Positions 11,176 to 23,044 of a stretch of DNA of 64,000 nt are shown here, piece by piece (position 1 is the stretch's first letter; each line of letters opens with the position of its first letter). Made by a program: the position numbers and the translations under genes. The notes below the pieces were generated by a model. The model searched no databases. It saw only the letters and a program-made list of their open reading frames with translations, and was not told the origin of the DNA. The stretch is from Metarhizium brunneum (Eukaryota; Ascomycota; Sordariomycetes; Hypocreales; Clavicipitaceae): NCBI RefSeq assembly GCF_013426205.1, contig NC_089428.1, forward strand, positions 1,674,001 to 1,738,000, written 5' to 3'.

Positions 11176-13012
11176 GAGATTCTCCAGAGCATCATCACCT
11201 TGCCTCGATAAACCACGCCATTGATAAGGCTCGTTCTCCACGATGACCCGCGTAATTGGATCAAACAATAAATCTTTGAGCAGTAGATGCTGATATACAC
11301 AGGCTCCATCAGACCAGAAAATCTCCGCATTGGTCTCGGCAAAGGGGACAAACTTGTACGCGAGAGTCGAATACGAGTGTTTCTGGGCCACGTCGGTCCA
11401 GCGGCGGAGAATCCGCGCCCGAGCCACCATGGCCTCTTGACAGCTCCTCCAGACGATACTGGCTCGACGGTCTTGGCGAGCGTACTGGAAGATGTAGGCC
11501 CTGCTTTCAGCTCCGTCAAGACAGGTACCCCATAGCTCCATGACTTGCAGTTGGGGAAGCGACAGAGCCGCATTGGCTGCGAGGAGTGCCAGCGATTCGA
11601 AATTTTCTCTGCTTTCTTGGGAGCTTGGGAGCAAACAACGCAGGATTACGTGTTTTAGGGAGCTTTCAAGCATCCCTGGTGATTCCCTCAGTTGAACGAG
11701 GGACCGAAGAAAGGCAGCGGTGTCCATCTGCCATGGCGGGCAGAGCTGCTGTAGTCGTTGAGAGAGCCTTGCCATCTCCCGAGGCAGGAAGTCTTGGTCA
11801 TGGGGAGGAATTCTAGATCCCACTTGCTCGACATCATAGTAGCGCTCAGTCTTGGGGATTTTCCACCGCGTAAAGGAGAGTCGGCGCAGTGTTTTCGGCA
11901 GGGAGGGCAGCAGGTGCAGTTGGAAGCCTGAGAAAAAAGCCTGTTAGCTTCGCCAGATACTCGCCGTAACGACTGGTCCGCGTCTTCATACCTTGATGGA
12001 AGGAAATTTCCTCCTGGGGCTCCAGGGAAACAGTCCTCTCCAAGTGCAACCACTCCAATGCCACAAAGCTTCGAGCGAGTAGCCAAGACAAGGCCCTTAC
12101 GTGAATATCCCTGCGAAACTGTCTACGCATGACCAGGCTTCTGACTATGGGCACGGCAGGAAAACTCTTGCATGGACTGATGAAGCGGCCGCGCTCACCC
12201 CTTTGTCGTTCCAAGCGGAGCGGAGTTCCCTGCACCCTTTTGAGATGTTGATCGCCCCATGGCGGAAGGCGGTCGCGATGAAAATAACGGCTGAACAAAC
12301 CCGCGATGTTGACCCGGTGAAAAAAAGCCATGCCAGGTGCAGAATACAGGTCTTCGGTGTAGTGAAATGGATAATCGTCCCTGATTTCGCATCGCTTAAA
12401 CCGATGCTCTGAATCGCTGGGCGAGGAAGCAGACAACATCAGCGCCAGTCCCTCTCCCCCATGTCTCACGGGATCCCAGAGCTTGAGGGTTCCCAGCAGG
12501 GACCGAATACACGTTGTGAATATCTTGTTGTTGCTGCAAGGGTCGACTTGGTTAGCACCCAAGTATTGACACCAGTATCAGAGTAGGAGATGTGGCTGCC
12601 CAACATACCAGCGCTGCGTTGCCTCGTCCTCCGTCTCATCACAATCGGGACACTCGTACCTCGGGAGCTGAACCCGAAGCCAGAGTTTTCGGATATACCC
12701 CAAACGAGCGTCGTGTCGTCTGACGATTGCGTCAAACTCGCCGAGAGAGTCGGGGTTAAGCACAAGACGCCGAAATGTGCACGTCTCAAAGAAGACCTGC
12801 CACTCCCGGCAGACTGCAGTGAATCGAGCCACCTTTGGGGAGCCCAGGCCCTTGTGTCCCCTCCCAGAGGCGGACAAGCTCACCTGGCTTAGTATCTTTT
12901 GGCGTATTTCCGCTGGCAGTGAGGTCCACGAAGAGGTCTTTGTGATTGATGATGGCTGTCTGGAGTCGACCTGCACGGGCTCGGTCGCCACATCCATGGC
13001 AACGCGAAACAT
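11143..13012 (-). CDS. F-box-like fungal protein (DUF6546-type), C-terminally frameshifted
   Basis: Exons 13012-12609, 12533-11992 and 11927-11143 join in phase (GTATGT, GTATGA donors; TGCAG, TCTCAG acceptors) into 576 residues. The N-terminus has the F-box-like core: SLPAEIRQKILSQV, then VARFTAVCREWQVFFE, FRRLVLNP and RKLWLRVQLPRYECPDC. This arrangement, followed by LWDPVRHGGEGLALMLSASS and SDSEHRFKRCEI, is typical of a large family in hypocrealean fungi. F-box proteins recruit targets to SCF ubiquitin ligases; here that is family knowledge only. The frame ends early at 11143 with GGHL, while the expected tail continues in another frame, so the gene appears to have lost one base near 11170. 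Whether the shortened protein works, or the shift is a sequencing error, is unknown. A TTG 39 bases upstream of the ATG at 13012 was not used. Confidence 0.72.
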
Positions 13013-13796
13013 GGTACAGAGCGAATATTTGTGACGCCACGGACTGGACAAGACGTATTTTAAAATAGCAAAATAAAAGAGATTTCAGACCTCGTTACTA
13101 TATATTGTGCGTCCATGTTTAAGTTTACCGTGTGTGTCACCGGCATAAACTATATCTTACTTTCGTGTAATCATTAGCTGACGCTGTCGTGAGACGGCTT
13201 TTACTAGTTTCTGGCGGTAATTCACTAAATTCACTGGTATTTAACGTATTACAGCAATATACTTGTAGTGCATTACGTGGCTATGGTAGAGTTGGTGCTA
13301 TCAAAACGACTAACAACTTGGACAACGCCCATGGCTATAATCCAAAGCTTGTCCAAAATCCGAGCTCACACAACAGCTTGGTATCAGTCATGTGAAAAAA
13401 ACACAGGCTGCAGATTGTATCAAGATGGATGGGTGCATCGGTATACGAGGGCCATTTATAACATTTAGGCAACCGTCTGCCAATGGAGAGGGTATCCACA
13501 GAGGAGAGGAACGACTGATCCACTACAACAAGGCGATAACTTCGTCGTAAGCAGTAGCAATGCTATTGTAGAGAAGGTTTAGGATCCTAGGAGCCGTTTC
13601 ATCCTCATCCAGTAAAAGAGCAGCTTCCATAGCTCGCAGGTGACGGATTAATCACGTCAAGGGCCTCTGGAGGCCCACACACGACGTCTTTCAAGCCTTT
13701 GGCAGTCACGTCATCCAAATCAGCTTTCCTGGCATCTTTCAACCCTCTGATTTCTGAATTGTGCAGGCTTTTTTCTCTAGGCCCTTTTTCGAGTCT
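13013..13796. other. Intergenic between two minus-strand genes
   Basis: Upstream region of the F-box gene and 3' flank of the kinase. The part near 13050-13260 is AT-rich. No coding signal found. Confidence 0.5.
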
Positions 13797-15280
13797 CTAA
13801 TCGGATATCTCCCAAGATTGTAGCCAAGGGTCGTCAAGCAGCTGTTTTGGGGTTTTGCGGTCCTCCGGCCGCCACGTCAGCATCCCCTTTATAAAATTCA
13901 GGAACATTTCCTTGTTCCTCCCGGCGAGAACAAGCTCCGCCTTTTCCAGGCTGTTGCCCTGAGGAATAGGGCAATCCGCAATCCATTGGCCTGTGTTCAA
14001 AAGACAGCATTAGTCTGACGCTCCATAACCCGCAAATGGCCAAAAACCCACCGTCTTCCGAAAAAAACTCTCTGCTTCGGGTCCCCCGCCGGAGAAGATC
14101 CAGGGGCGGTGGACCAAGAAGCCCGATAATTTCGGCAAGATGCGCCCTGGTTGTGTAGTAGCCCTTTTCTGGGCAGGGATCCAGGCCGTGGAATAAGTGG
14201 CCACCCTCAAATACATCCCAGATCTATGGAGCCAGTCAGTAAACACATGAACTCCAAGCACTCGTGTATGGAGAGACAGACCATGGCCCCTACGTTCCAC
14301 ACATCGATCGGGTAGCTCCATGCAGCCTTGAGCATCACTTCAGGTGACCTATAAACGTCCGGTTGCGCGTTGTGGTTTCGTTTCACATCTCCCTTCACCA
14401 CCTCTCCAAAGTCACTGAGCACGATCCTACCAAACTCCCTAGGCAGGCCGAACCGTCTAGACATGTAAATAGGGGTGTTGTTGACGAATTTGCGCGGAGA
14501 GGGTGATTCCATCTCGTCCTTGACGAAGGACTCGAGGATTCCTTTATCAGCGATTGCATGAAGTATATTATCTGCTTTAATATCTACCACTCTCATGTTA
14601 GAAACTTGTATCCCTATGCACAAGATCCGTAGAATATACCTGTATGGACGAGTCTACACTCTGTGTGTAGATAGTCTAGAGCCAGCAGAAGATGTCGAAG
14701 TCCTCCCTTTAGAAGTGCTACAGAGAACCGGCCACTTGGATTTCGGTAAAGAAGGTCTTTCCAGCTATCCCACATCGGCGGTTGAACGACACACGGATAG
14801 CATTGGCCTTGCCGCTCCATGGTAATCATACCCACGGCAGTTCTGACATGTCCATGTCCGGGATGAGAAGGATTCGCCTTCTCTATAGAGTCTTACATTT
14901 GAAACTCATTTTTGCACGTGTCGTAATGGTTTCGCTTAAACACTTTCAAGGCAAAATATCCGCGATTACTAATTTTGGCGTTGGCCAGTATTTACCAACC
15001 GTCAACGCGTACGCGTGCCGTCGACATACTGCAGGTTACGGGCGAGCCAAACTGTTGACGTTGATCCAAACCCAAGCTTACCAAGGACCTGGTACGTATT
15101 TGAGGCATATACATCGCCGATGTTCACTGGACAGTAAGTGCCGGCCTTGAACTCCTTGTAGTTTTCTTCCTCGAGCAGCTCAGTTTCGGGGATTACCTCA
15201 AAGCCCGTTGCGGGAAACTGTAAAGGGCGCAACGGGGAGCGGCGGAGAAGACCTCTTGCCCATTTCAACAAGGGTGCCAT
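13797..15280 (-). pseudogene. SRPK-like serine/threonine kinase with one in-frame stop
   Basis: Five exons (15280-15030, 14968-14640, 14583-14282, 14223-14052, 13990-13797) join in phase to 416 codons. They carry all kinase landmarks: glycine loop LGKLGFGSTSTVWLA, ATP lysine in YFALKVFK, YLHTECRLVHTDIKADN at the catalytic loop, LSDFGE as the Mg-binding motif, and YRSPEVML then WSYPIDVWNVGAM. The VHTDIKADN and AQPDVYRSPE forms are typical of the SRPK group, which phosphorylates SR-type splicing factors. The group is expanded in filamentous fungi. Codon 109 is TAA (14895-14893), between the FQM and DSIEKANPSHPG segments, with the frame intact on both sides. No intron can remove it: the only GT-AG pair there spans 14 bases. 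A CAA-to-TAA change (C to T) or TAT/TAC-to-TAA would explain it. Also odd, the third intron starts GTCTGT. All other catalytic residues remain, so inactivation looks recent. Confidence 0.8.
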
Positions 15281-16067
15281 GGAAAGGATTCGGGTGCCAA
15301 ATTAGATTCCCGTGCGTGGATTTGGCAGTGTTGACGAAAATGGATGCTCATGCAGACGTCTTCTCGGTTTGGATGACTAATGAATATTTACACCAATCAG
15401 AGCGTCAACTTGGAGCGAACTGCCACCGTGACTACTTGTTTTAATTGATTTCCTGCTTCTTTGTTTTGCACTTGCCGCGACATGTGCAGCTACACTGCAA
15501 AAGTGGAGGAACCTCTGGCAGGTCTCCAGCCAGACTCTCGGTGCTTTGTGTACCGCAGTTAGTCTGGTTGACGTTTGGGGGGATTGGGTCTTGGGTTAAG
15601 CTGGAAGAGCTCAAGATGGCAAGGCGGCCGCATGGGGAAAAAACGGGGCCTTCTAGGCCGCGACACCGAAATAATAACTTTAAATATTTTTGACTTCTTG
15701 ATAAATCCCCCAAGTCTTAAATAAACACATATTCTTACATGTACCTATTTGAATTTATAGATGCCTACGGTTTATTCCTTTTTTACACATTTGCTTTTAC
15801 GGGTACCCGTGGATATCCGTAATTTTCACCAAGGGTGCCCATGGATACTCGTTTTTACACTTGGACCTTGGACTTGCATGTATCCACTCGGGCGCCGTCG
15901 GGTCCCCGGACTCCGGATGGGGTGAGGAACGTCGGTGTGGGTCCGAATCTGGAGTTATCAAATCCTGCCAGGATGAATAAAGCTGACATGCTCTTCAATT
16001 ATTCGGTCTGCCTTTTTTTTTTTTCGAACTTTTCTTGGTCCATTGAAATCTCGAATTCCCGCAGAGC
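15281..16067. other. Divergent promoter region, kinase remnant / erg24
   Basis: Shared upstream region of two divergent genes. AT-rich around 15670-15800. Short frames only, no domain. Confidence 0.5.
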
Positions 16068-17680
16068 ATGGCTAAATCTGCGCCAGAAAAGCCAAAGTAC
16101 GAGTTTGGCGGGCCGTAAGACTCACTCCTTCTCCTATTCTCTGCCCCCCTGTTTGAGACGAAGCTGACCACGGCCAACGTTTGAATCCAGATTAGGTGCC
16201 ACTGCCATCGTTTTTGGTCTGCCAGCTCTGCTGTATGCCTTCTTCTTCACTTGCAATGACATGACTGGCTGTCCTGCACCCGCACTATTAAGCCCGCAAA
16301 CGCTCTCATGGGAGGTGCTCAAATCCCAGGTTCCGTGGCCGGAAAATGGCCTCGCCGGCTTCGCAAGCTGGAAAGCAACCGGCTGGATGCTGGCCTACTA
16401 TCTTCTCAGCCTGCTCCTCTACCGCATGCTCCCGGCCACCGAGGTATACGGCACCAAGTTGAGAGAGTCGGGTCGACCCCTGAAATATCGGTTCAACGGT
16501 ACGTTTGCAGATTTTGGGAGACGGCAAAACTCGGGAAATGGCCACAAGAGCCGTGCTGACTCGACGGGCCTCGTTAGCATTCTCATCTACGGTGGTGCAA
16601 CTAGCCGCATGTGCCGCGGGGACCTACATTTACGGCGCAGACTTTGCCGTCTGGACTTTTATCGACAGCAACTACCTGCAGCTACTGACGGCCAGCATCA
16701 TGCTTGCGTACGCCATCTCGGCTTTTGTGTACATTAAAAGCTTTGCCGTCAAGCCTGGCAACAAGCACCTGCGAGAACTAGCTCGAGGGGGGCGCACTGG
16801 AAGCGTCATCTACGACTTCTACATTGGTCGCGAACTGAACCCCCGCGTCACCCTCCCCTTCTTTGGCGAGATTGACTTAAAGGCGTGGCTTGAAATGCGG
16901 CCCGGCCTGACGGGATGGGCTCTTCTCGACCTTGCCTTTGTCGCGAAGCAGTACCGCAACTACGGATCCCTTTCCAACAGCATTCTGTTCATCACAGCGG
17001 TGCAGATGTACTATGTCCTTGAGGGGCAATATGCCGAGACGGGCCTGCTCGGGATGATGGACATTACCACGGATGGGCTGGGGTTCATGCTCACGTTTGG
17101 AGACATCGCCTGGGTGCCCTTCTTGTACTCGACGCAATGCCGGTACCTGTCCATGCACCCCGTCGACCTGGGCGCGGCGGGAATCGCAGCAATCGGCGCC
17201 GCCTTTGCCATTGGCCTGTTCATCTTCCGCGCGGCCAACAACCAAAAGGCCCTCTTTCGACGGTCCCCAGACGACCCGCGAGTGGCGCGCATGTCGTACA
17301 TACAGACCAAGCGCGGCACTCGCCTTCTCACGTCTGGCTGGTGGGGTGTGGCGCGCCACATCAACTACTTTGGCGACTGGTTGCAAGCCTCTCCATTCAC
17401 GCTGCCCACGGGCATCGCTGGCTACGTGGTGTTGCCTGCCGGCAGTGCCGTGGCCAACGCCGGCGCGGGAGGCTCTGCCATGGCGGACGGCCGAGAGGTG
17501 ACGCAGGGGGCGGCGCGGGGATGGGGGATGGTGTATACGTACTTGTACGCGCTGTACTTTGCCGTCCTGCTTGTCCACCGCGAGCGCCGAGACGATGCGG
17601 CATGCGGCGACAAGTACGGCGCCGACTGGGACAAGTACAAGAAGCAGGTCAAGTGGCGGATCGTGCCGGGCGTGTACTGA
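16068..17680 (+). CDS. erg24: C-14 sterol reductase
   Basis: Exons 16068-16114, 16191-16498 and 16578-17680 (GTAAGA and GTACGT donors) give 485 residues. The protein is a polytopic ER membrane enzyme of the ERG4/ERG24 family. After MAKSAPEKPKYEFGGP comes the first helix, then several more. Family signatures are clear: LLTSGWWGVARHINYFGDW near residue 380 and the closing KYGADWDKYKKQVKWRIVPGVY. The length, the N-terminal KPKYEFGG block and the end pattern favour the delta-14 reductase (Erg24) over the C-24(28) reductase Erg4. It reduces the C14-C15 double bond left by CYP51 in ergosterol synthesis, using NADPH, and is the target of morpholine fungicides. The second intron was placed at GTACGT so that RFN joins AFSSSTVV; reading through gives a frame without homology. 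Confidence 0.9.
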
Positions 17681-18027
17681 ACCGACACACGGCGGTTAGG
17701 GAGTAGAGGCGAGGGGAAAACAGAGATGTGTATATGTATATTGTATGTGAATAGGGGAAAGGGGGACACATGTTGGCAGCCATCAATTGTACATATGTCA
17801 ATACTTTAAGTTGTAACCATGTCAGCCCAAGCAACGCCATGTTGCGCCTTCGGCGGACACCAGCGCCCCGCCGCGGCGGACTTGGGCCGTGACGCCCCGG
17901 CTTGTCCACCAGCAACATTTGAACCAGACATGGACATATAAATCGAGGTGCTGCCCCGAGGAACAGGGACAACATGGCGCTTCTTCCAATTCGTTTCGCA
18001 TTCCGTGTCCAAAAGCCGAAATAAATC
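17681..18027 (+). other. Short spacer, erg24 end to ACC deaminase start
   Basis: Terminator of erg24 and promoter of the next gene in 347 bases. tatgtatattg near 17735 may serve 3' processing. No gene. Confidence 0.5.
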
Positions 18028-19150
18028 ATGGCCACTATCACCCTGCCCGAGCCCTTTGCCAGCATACCCCGAGAGTCATTTCTCTTCGGCCCCTCGCCCA
18101 TCGAGCACCTGCCACGCATGTCCAAGGCACTCGGAGGAAAAGTCAACATCTACGCCAAAAGAGAGGACTGCAACTCTGGTCTCGCATACGGCGGAAACAA
18201 GACGCGCAAACTCGAGTAGGCCCCCCCCCCTTCGTCCCCGGCTGCCCATCCCCCTCATCCCCCGCAAGCCGTGAAGCTCACACCAAAACCCCAGATACCT
18301 CGCCTCCGAGGCGTTGGCCCTAGGCTGCGACACCCTCGTGTCCATCGGCGGCGTGCAGTCAAACCACACGCGCCAGGTATCAGCGGTAGCAGCCAAGCTG
18401 GGCCTCAAGGCCGCCACCGTCCAAGAGCACTGGGTCGACTGGCACGACGCCGGCTACGAAAAGGTAGGCAACATCCAGCTCTCGCGGCTCATGGGCGCCG
18501 ACGTGCGCCTGGACCCGTCGACCTTTGGCATCGAGCACAAGTTCACGCTGGCCCGGCTCGTGGCCGACGTCGAGGCCCGGGGCGGCCGGCCGTACGCCAT
18601 CCCGGCCGGCGCGTCGGACCACCCCCTCGGCGGGCTCGGCTTCGCGCGGTGGGCGTTCGAGGTGGAGGCCCAGGAGCGCGAGATGGGCGTCTTCTTCGAC
18701 ACGGTCATCGTGTGCGCCGTCACGGGCTCGACGCTCGCCGGCATGATTGCGGGCTTCAAGCTCGCCCAGAAGCAGGGCTCGCGCGCGCGCCGCGTCATCG
18801 GCATCGACGCCTCGGGCCGGCCCCGCGAGACCTTTTCCCAGGTCCTCCACATCGCGAGGCTCACCGCCTCCCGGATCGGCCTGGACGAGCACGACGTCAC
18901 GGAGCGCGATGTCGTCCTCAACACCGACTACAACGCCGGCGTCTACGGCGTCCCGGACGAGGCTACCGTCGACGCTATCAAGTTTGGCGCCCGGACCGAG
19001 GCCTTCATCACCGACCCCGTCTACGAGGGCAAGAGCCTCGCCGGCATGATGGGGCTGATTCGATCGGGCGAGATTTCTGCCGGGAATGTGCTGTATGCCC
19101 ATCTGGGCGGGCAGTTGGCCCTGAATGCGTACTCGGAACTTGGGCTGTGA
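18028..19150 (+). CDS. acdS: 1-aminocyclopropane-1-carboxylate (ACC) deaminase
   Basis: Two exons (18028-18215, 18295-19150; GTAGGC donor, CCCAG acceptor) give 347 residues, matching the usual 340 or so. This PLP fold-type II enzyme opens the cyclopropane ring of ACC to 2-oxobutyrate and ammonia. Landmarks: the N-terminal [20 protein letters not shown], the PLP lysine in [11 protein letters not shown] (Lys58), the [18 protein letters not shown] stretch and the glycine-rich phosphate site [16 protein letters not shown] is the plant ethylene precursor, so plant-associated fungi and bacteria can lower host ethylene or use ACC as nitrogen. A D-cysteine desulfhydrase activity is the main alternative in this fold; the overall match and size favour ACC deaminase. 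Exon 2 has very high GC, especially at third positions, compared with exon 1 and most neighbours. Confidence 0.86.
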
Positions 19151-19706
19151 GAAACACCACCGTGGTTCATGGCTTCTGAGTTTGGCGGGGAAACGATGGG
19201 GCCATGTTCTTTTTTTTCCACTAGGACAAGGGCGATAGACGCAATCTAGTTTTCTTCTTGGCAATTCGTACTCTGGAAACAAACAGGTGCATGCATCGCC
19301 TTTTGGCTGTCAATGTCGGGAATGGCTCGCTTCGTCGTACAGATCCGCGACGCCCATCGGCAAGACGTTCCGTGTGTACGAGAAAGCTGAGTGACGGCCA
19401 CCCAATCAGGGCTTCTACTGGCATTCAGCTCATGCGGTGGTGTTGTGTTTGCCGTACACCGTTCTCGGATCATGCGTGGCATGGTTGCACGTAGTCTCGT
19501 GTCCAATGATGCGGTGCCGCATGAAGAATGCAGTCAATAGGTCCGTGAATGCTGCCAGAAAGAATAAATACCCTCTCGGGCGACCACGGTCCAGCCGTCA
19601 AATCGTATCATGCGCTACATAAGTAGTCCTTGCCGAACGACACAAAAACATCATAAACTTGCGTTTTATTTGACCATCTAGCAGCAACAAACGGACGCAG
19701 ATCAAT
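19151..19706 (+). other. Intergenic
   Basis: 3' flank of the ACC deaminase gene and promoter of the small secreted protein. Frames of 60-86 codons on both strands, none with a domain. Confidence 0.5.
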
Positions 19707-20006
19707 ATGAACCGCCTTGTGAGACTTGTTCTTGTGGCCGCAGTGTCTGTTTCTGCTGTGCCCCAACCGGCCGATTGTAACAATGATTGTATTCCTGTTC
19801 CACCGCCTTGCGCCAGTGGCTGGGTACGCTACGTTATTTTCCCTTGATAATCTTGTTGTTTAAAGAGGTGCTGATGATCTTGATGGTGTAGCATGTTGTT
19901 GGCCAAGTAGGTGACCACTGCCTTTCATCCTACTGTTCGAGTCGTTTGTCGCTAACTCTATAATCTGCAGTCTCCGTGCTTTAGATGCTGCCCAGACGTC
20001 GAATAG
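19707..20006 (+). CDS. Small cysteine-rich secreted protein (55 aa, effector-like)
   Basis: A gene too small for ordinary ORF calling. Exons 19707-19823, 19892-19906 and 19971-20006 join in phase 0 at both introns, with GTACGC and GTAGGT donors and GTGTAG and CTGCAG acceptors. The product is 55 residues. It has a clear signal peptide (MNRLVRLVLVAAVSVSAVP) and a mature part with six cysteines spaced C-x3-C-x6-C-x9-C-x2-CC, ending PDVE. The middle exon is only 15 bases (HVVGQ). No family is recognised. Size, secretion and cysteine density fit fungal effectors or small antimicrobial proteins; that is inference. The six-cysteine outcome after two phase-matched introns argues against chance. Confidence 0.6.
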
Positions 20007-21234
20007 GCTCAAGTGCTATTTCTGTGGCGAAAAGGCTTCAAATGTTGGGGTGCATGGATGGTGAGCCTCTCGAGTCTGGTGCGTCAGTCCTCCAGGACCG
20101 GTGATAGCAAAGTCAATGCAATATAGTTCCCATGGAAATCCGGGTAGTTCCGCATCATTTCCGTAATCTTTCAACGCCGTATGATGGTGAATCTCTTTTC
20201 TGCCCCGTTTTTTGCCATGACTACTGCGTCTTCTTGCACCGACGACCCGCGACAAGGGGCAAGGCGCCCGATTTCAGCATGGCAAGATACGCAACTAGTG
20301 CGATTGGTTTAAATTCTAGGCCAAAAGGTCCCGGCTACCCCATTTCCAATGATGTCAGGTGTCGTGTTAGGCCATCATGAATGCGGAGGCTGAGTGTCTG
20401 CGCATGTACGGAGCAAGCTGTCATGCATCAAGTCCCCATGCTATGAAGATGGCAATACCTCCTTCGGACGAGACATGTTAGTTTCAACTGCATAGACTCT
20501 CAGTGGCTACATGATATACTTGATGATTCAGTGTTGATGAGTTGTCTCCCTGCGTAACGACTTGACGTATGGCAATACATGGTTAGTTTAAAAAGCACCT
20601 AGAGCCACAGCAAAGAAGCCGCCCCCTTTTTTGACTTCAAATTGCAATCAACCTTCTTTTAACGCCAACTCTAGTCTCTACAGCCATGACCTCACTAGAA
20701 GCCGTACCGCCTCGCAAGTACAGATGCTAACATGAGCCTAGTTTCCGATGCGGGCAGCTCACAATCTTCCCGTGGCGTCGCAACACCCACTTCGGCACGA
20801 GACCCGAAGCCATGGAACCTGGATGGCGGCAGATCAGGCACGCAGCTGCAGAGCCTGAGCAGTTTGAGGCGTATTTTGTTCATTTGCCCCCCTGTAAGCG
20901 TGTGATTTGACCAGTGTCGTGCCTGGATTACGTTGCTATTCGTCGAGTTGCCCCAAAAACAAGCGTGTAATAGAAAGTCGACGGGCCATCTTTGCTATAT
21001 GGCATGGCGAATATAGCAGGCCACTAACTGATACTAGTACTACGACTAGGAGGCTGGGACGACATGGCGCCATCAAGAAGATGTGATCAAGGTGACTGCA
21101 AAGTATATAGATTTCAGTTTTTGCCGCCTCGAGCCAAAAGCTATTTTCCCAACTCATCTTGCCTTGGCCATCTTCCAGCCGAGTGGCCCCCCGGAATTTA
21201 CTGCAAAATACTCGTCTGCCAGACATATTAAGCA
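20007..21234. other. Intergenic
   Basis: No supported gene. Minus-strand frames at 20695-20883 and 20936-21289 have no recognisable domain. Confidence 0.5.
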
Positions 21235-23044
21235 ATGCGTGTAAGTAGTTTCGTTGGCATAGCAGCAAACCTCTTGTTCGCTGTGCCATCAGGGGCTCGC
21301 ATCAGCCGGATTCACCTGAACGGCCTACCACCTCCTCCACCCAACGATGGCAGCTTGACCAAGAGATCCTATGGCCCAACCCACGAAGGCGTTTTCCAGC
21401 AGCTCATAGACCACAACAAACCCGAGCTCGGCAGATTCTCCCAACGCTATTGGTACAACGCGGATGACTGGGCCGGGCCCGGGTCCCCGATTATACTCAA
21501 CGCGCCTGCTGAGCACGAGGCCAATGCCTTCCATGCGACCAAAAATTCCCTCGTCGGGAGATTTGCTCAAACCAATGGCGGTGCCGCCATTGTGCTCGAG
21601 CACCGATACTGGGGCAAGAGTTCTCCCTTCAACAACCTAACCATCACCAACCTCCAGTACCTCAACCTCGACAACGCCATCCAAGACCTAATCTACTTTG
21701 CCCACAACGTCGAGCTGCCATTCGACCTCGGGGGGACCTCAAAGCCAACCAAGGCACCGTGGGTTCTAACCGGCTGCTCGTACTCTGGCGCCCTCGCGGC
21801 ATGGACGCACCACCTGGCCCCGGGCACCTTCTGGGCATATCACTGCTCAAGCGCCGTCGTCGAAGCGATTACCAACTTTTGGAAATATAACCAGCCCATC
21901 AAGGAGGCCATGCCCAAAAATTGCAGCACGGATATGCAAGGGGTCATGAAACACATTGACGGCATCCTATCTGACGGCACAAAGGACGAAAAACATGCCC
22001 TGAAGAAGAAATTCGGCCTGGAATCACTCACTCATGACGACGATTTCGGCGCGGCCCTCGCAGGTGGTCTGCAAGAATGGCAAAGGACCGTGTTCTTCAA
22101 GACGAAGAAACCAAACGCCCTGTACCAGATGTGCAACTACCTCGAGGTACTATCCCACGCTACACTGGTCCATATTCGAGCATACCTGAACATCATCTAA
22201 CGTGGTACAAAACAGAACGTCTTCCCACGGAAAAGCAGTCGCATAATTAGCGACCGACCTGCTGTTCCAGGGCCAGAGGGTGTCGGTACTTCCAAAGCCC
22301 TCGACGGCTTCGCCAAGTGGTCCAAAGAAGTCTATCTACCAAGAGGTGAGTCACCCGCGCTCACAACAACAGAACTCCCAGACACTGACAAGAGCACCCA
22401 GCATGCGCGGAATTCGGCTACTGGGCAGACAACAACACCGCAGCGTGCATGGACATGAACAACAAGGACAACCCCATGTACACGGATCTCTCTGTCAACA
22501 ACACGGCCAACAGACAGTGGTACTGGCTACTATGCAACGAGCCGTAAGTCCGAACCCGCGCAGACATCCAAAAAAAAAGAAGGTTAACATCCAGCTAAAT
22601 CAACCTCGCAGGTTCGAGTGGTGGCAGGTCTCCGGGCCAGACGACATCACCGGCCTCGCATCCAAGCACGTGGGCCTCGACTACGCCCGCATGCAGTGCC
22701 GCAACATGTTCCCGCGGGAGGGCAACCGCACGTACGGCCTCGCGCTCGGCCGGAGCGCGCGCGAGACCAACCGCAGGACCGGGGGCTGGGGCCGCGTCAA
22801 GACGACGCGGCTGATGTGGGTGAACGGCGAGCTGGACCCGTGGCGGGCGGCGACGGTGTCGGCGGACGAGAGGCCCGGCGGGCCGCTCACGTTCACGCCC
22901 GAGGCGCCCGTCTGGGTGCTCCCCGGGGGCGTGCACTGCAGCGACATGCTGATCAGGAATGCGGCGGCGAACCCGGCGCTGCGCAGGGTCGTGGAGGACA
23001 TCTTGGGGACCATGAAGAGGTGGGTGGATGAGTATTACAAGTGA
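21235..23044 (+). CDS. Secreted S28-family serine peptidase (prolyl carboxypeptidase-like)
   Basis: Four exons (21235-22146, 22216-22345, 22402-22543, 22612-23044) give 538 residues, typical for fungal S28 enzymes. A signal peptide (MRVSSFVGIAANLLFAVPSGA) leads to the family block FQQLIDHNKPELGRFSQRYWYN. The catalytic triad is visible: Ser182 in GCSYSG, Asp470 in GELDPW and His503 in GGVHCSDM. Other hallmarks are AIVLEHRYWGKS and RQWYWLLCNEP with conserved cysteines. Members cleave after proline, often in acidic surroundings, and take part in extracellular nutrient proteolysis. Several NxT/NxS sites suggest glycosylation. Introns were placed so that LE joins NVFPRK, LPRG joins ACAEFGYW and NEP joins FEWW. 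The last exon is markedly GC-richer than the first. Confidence 0.9.

Noticed and set aside
18271..19282. 300-codon ORFs on both strands over the ACC deaminase gene
   Set aside because: Shadows of the GC-rich exon 2, Arg/Ala/Pro-rich with no domain.
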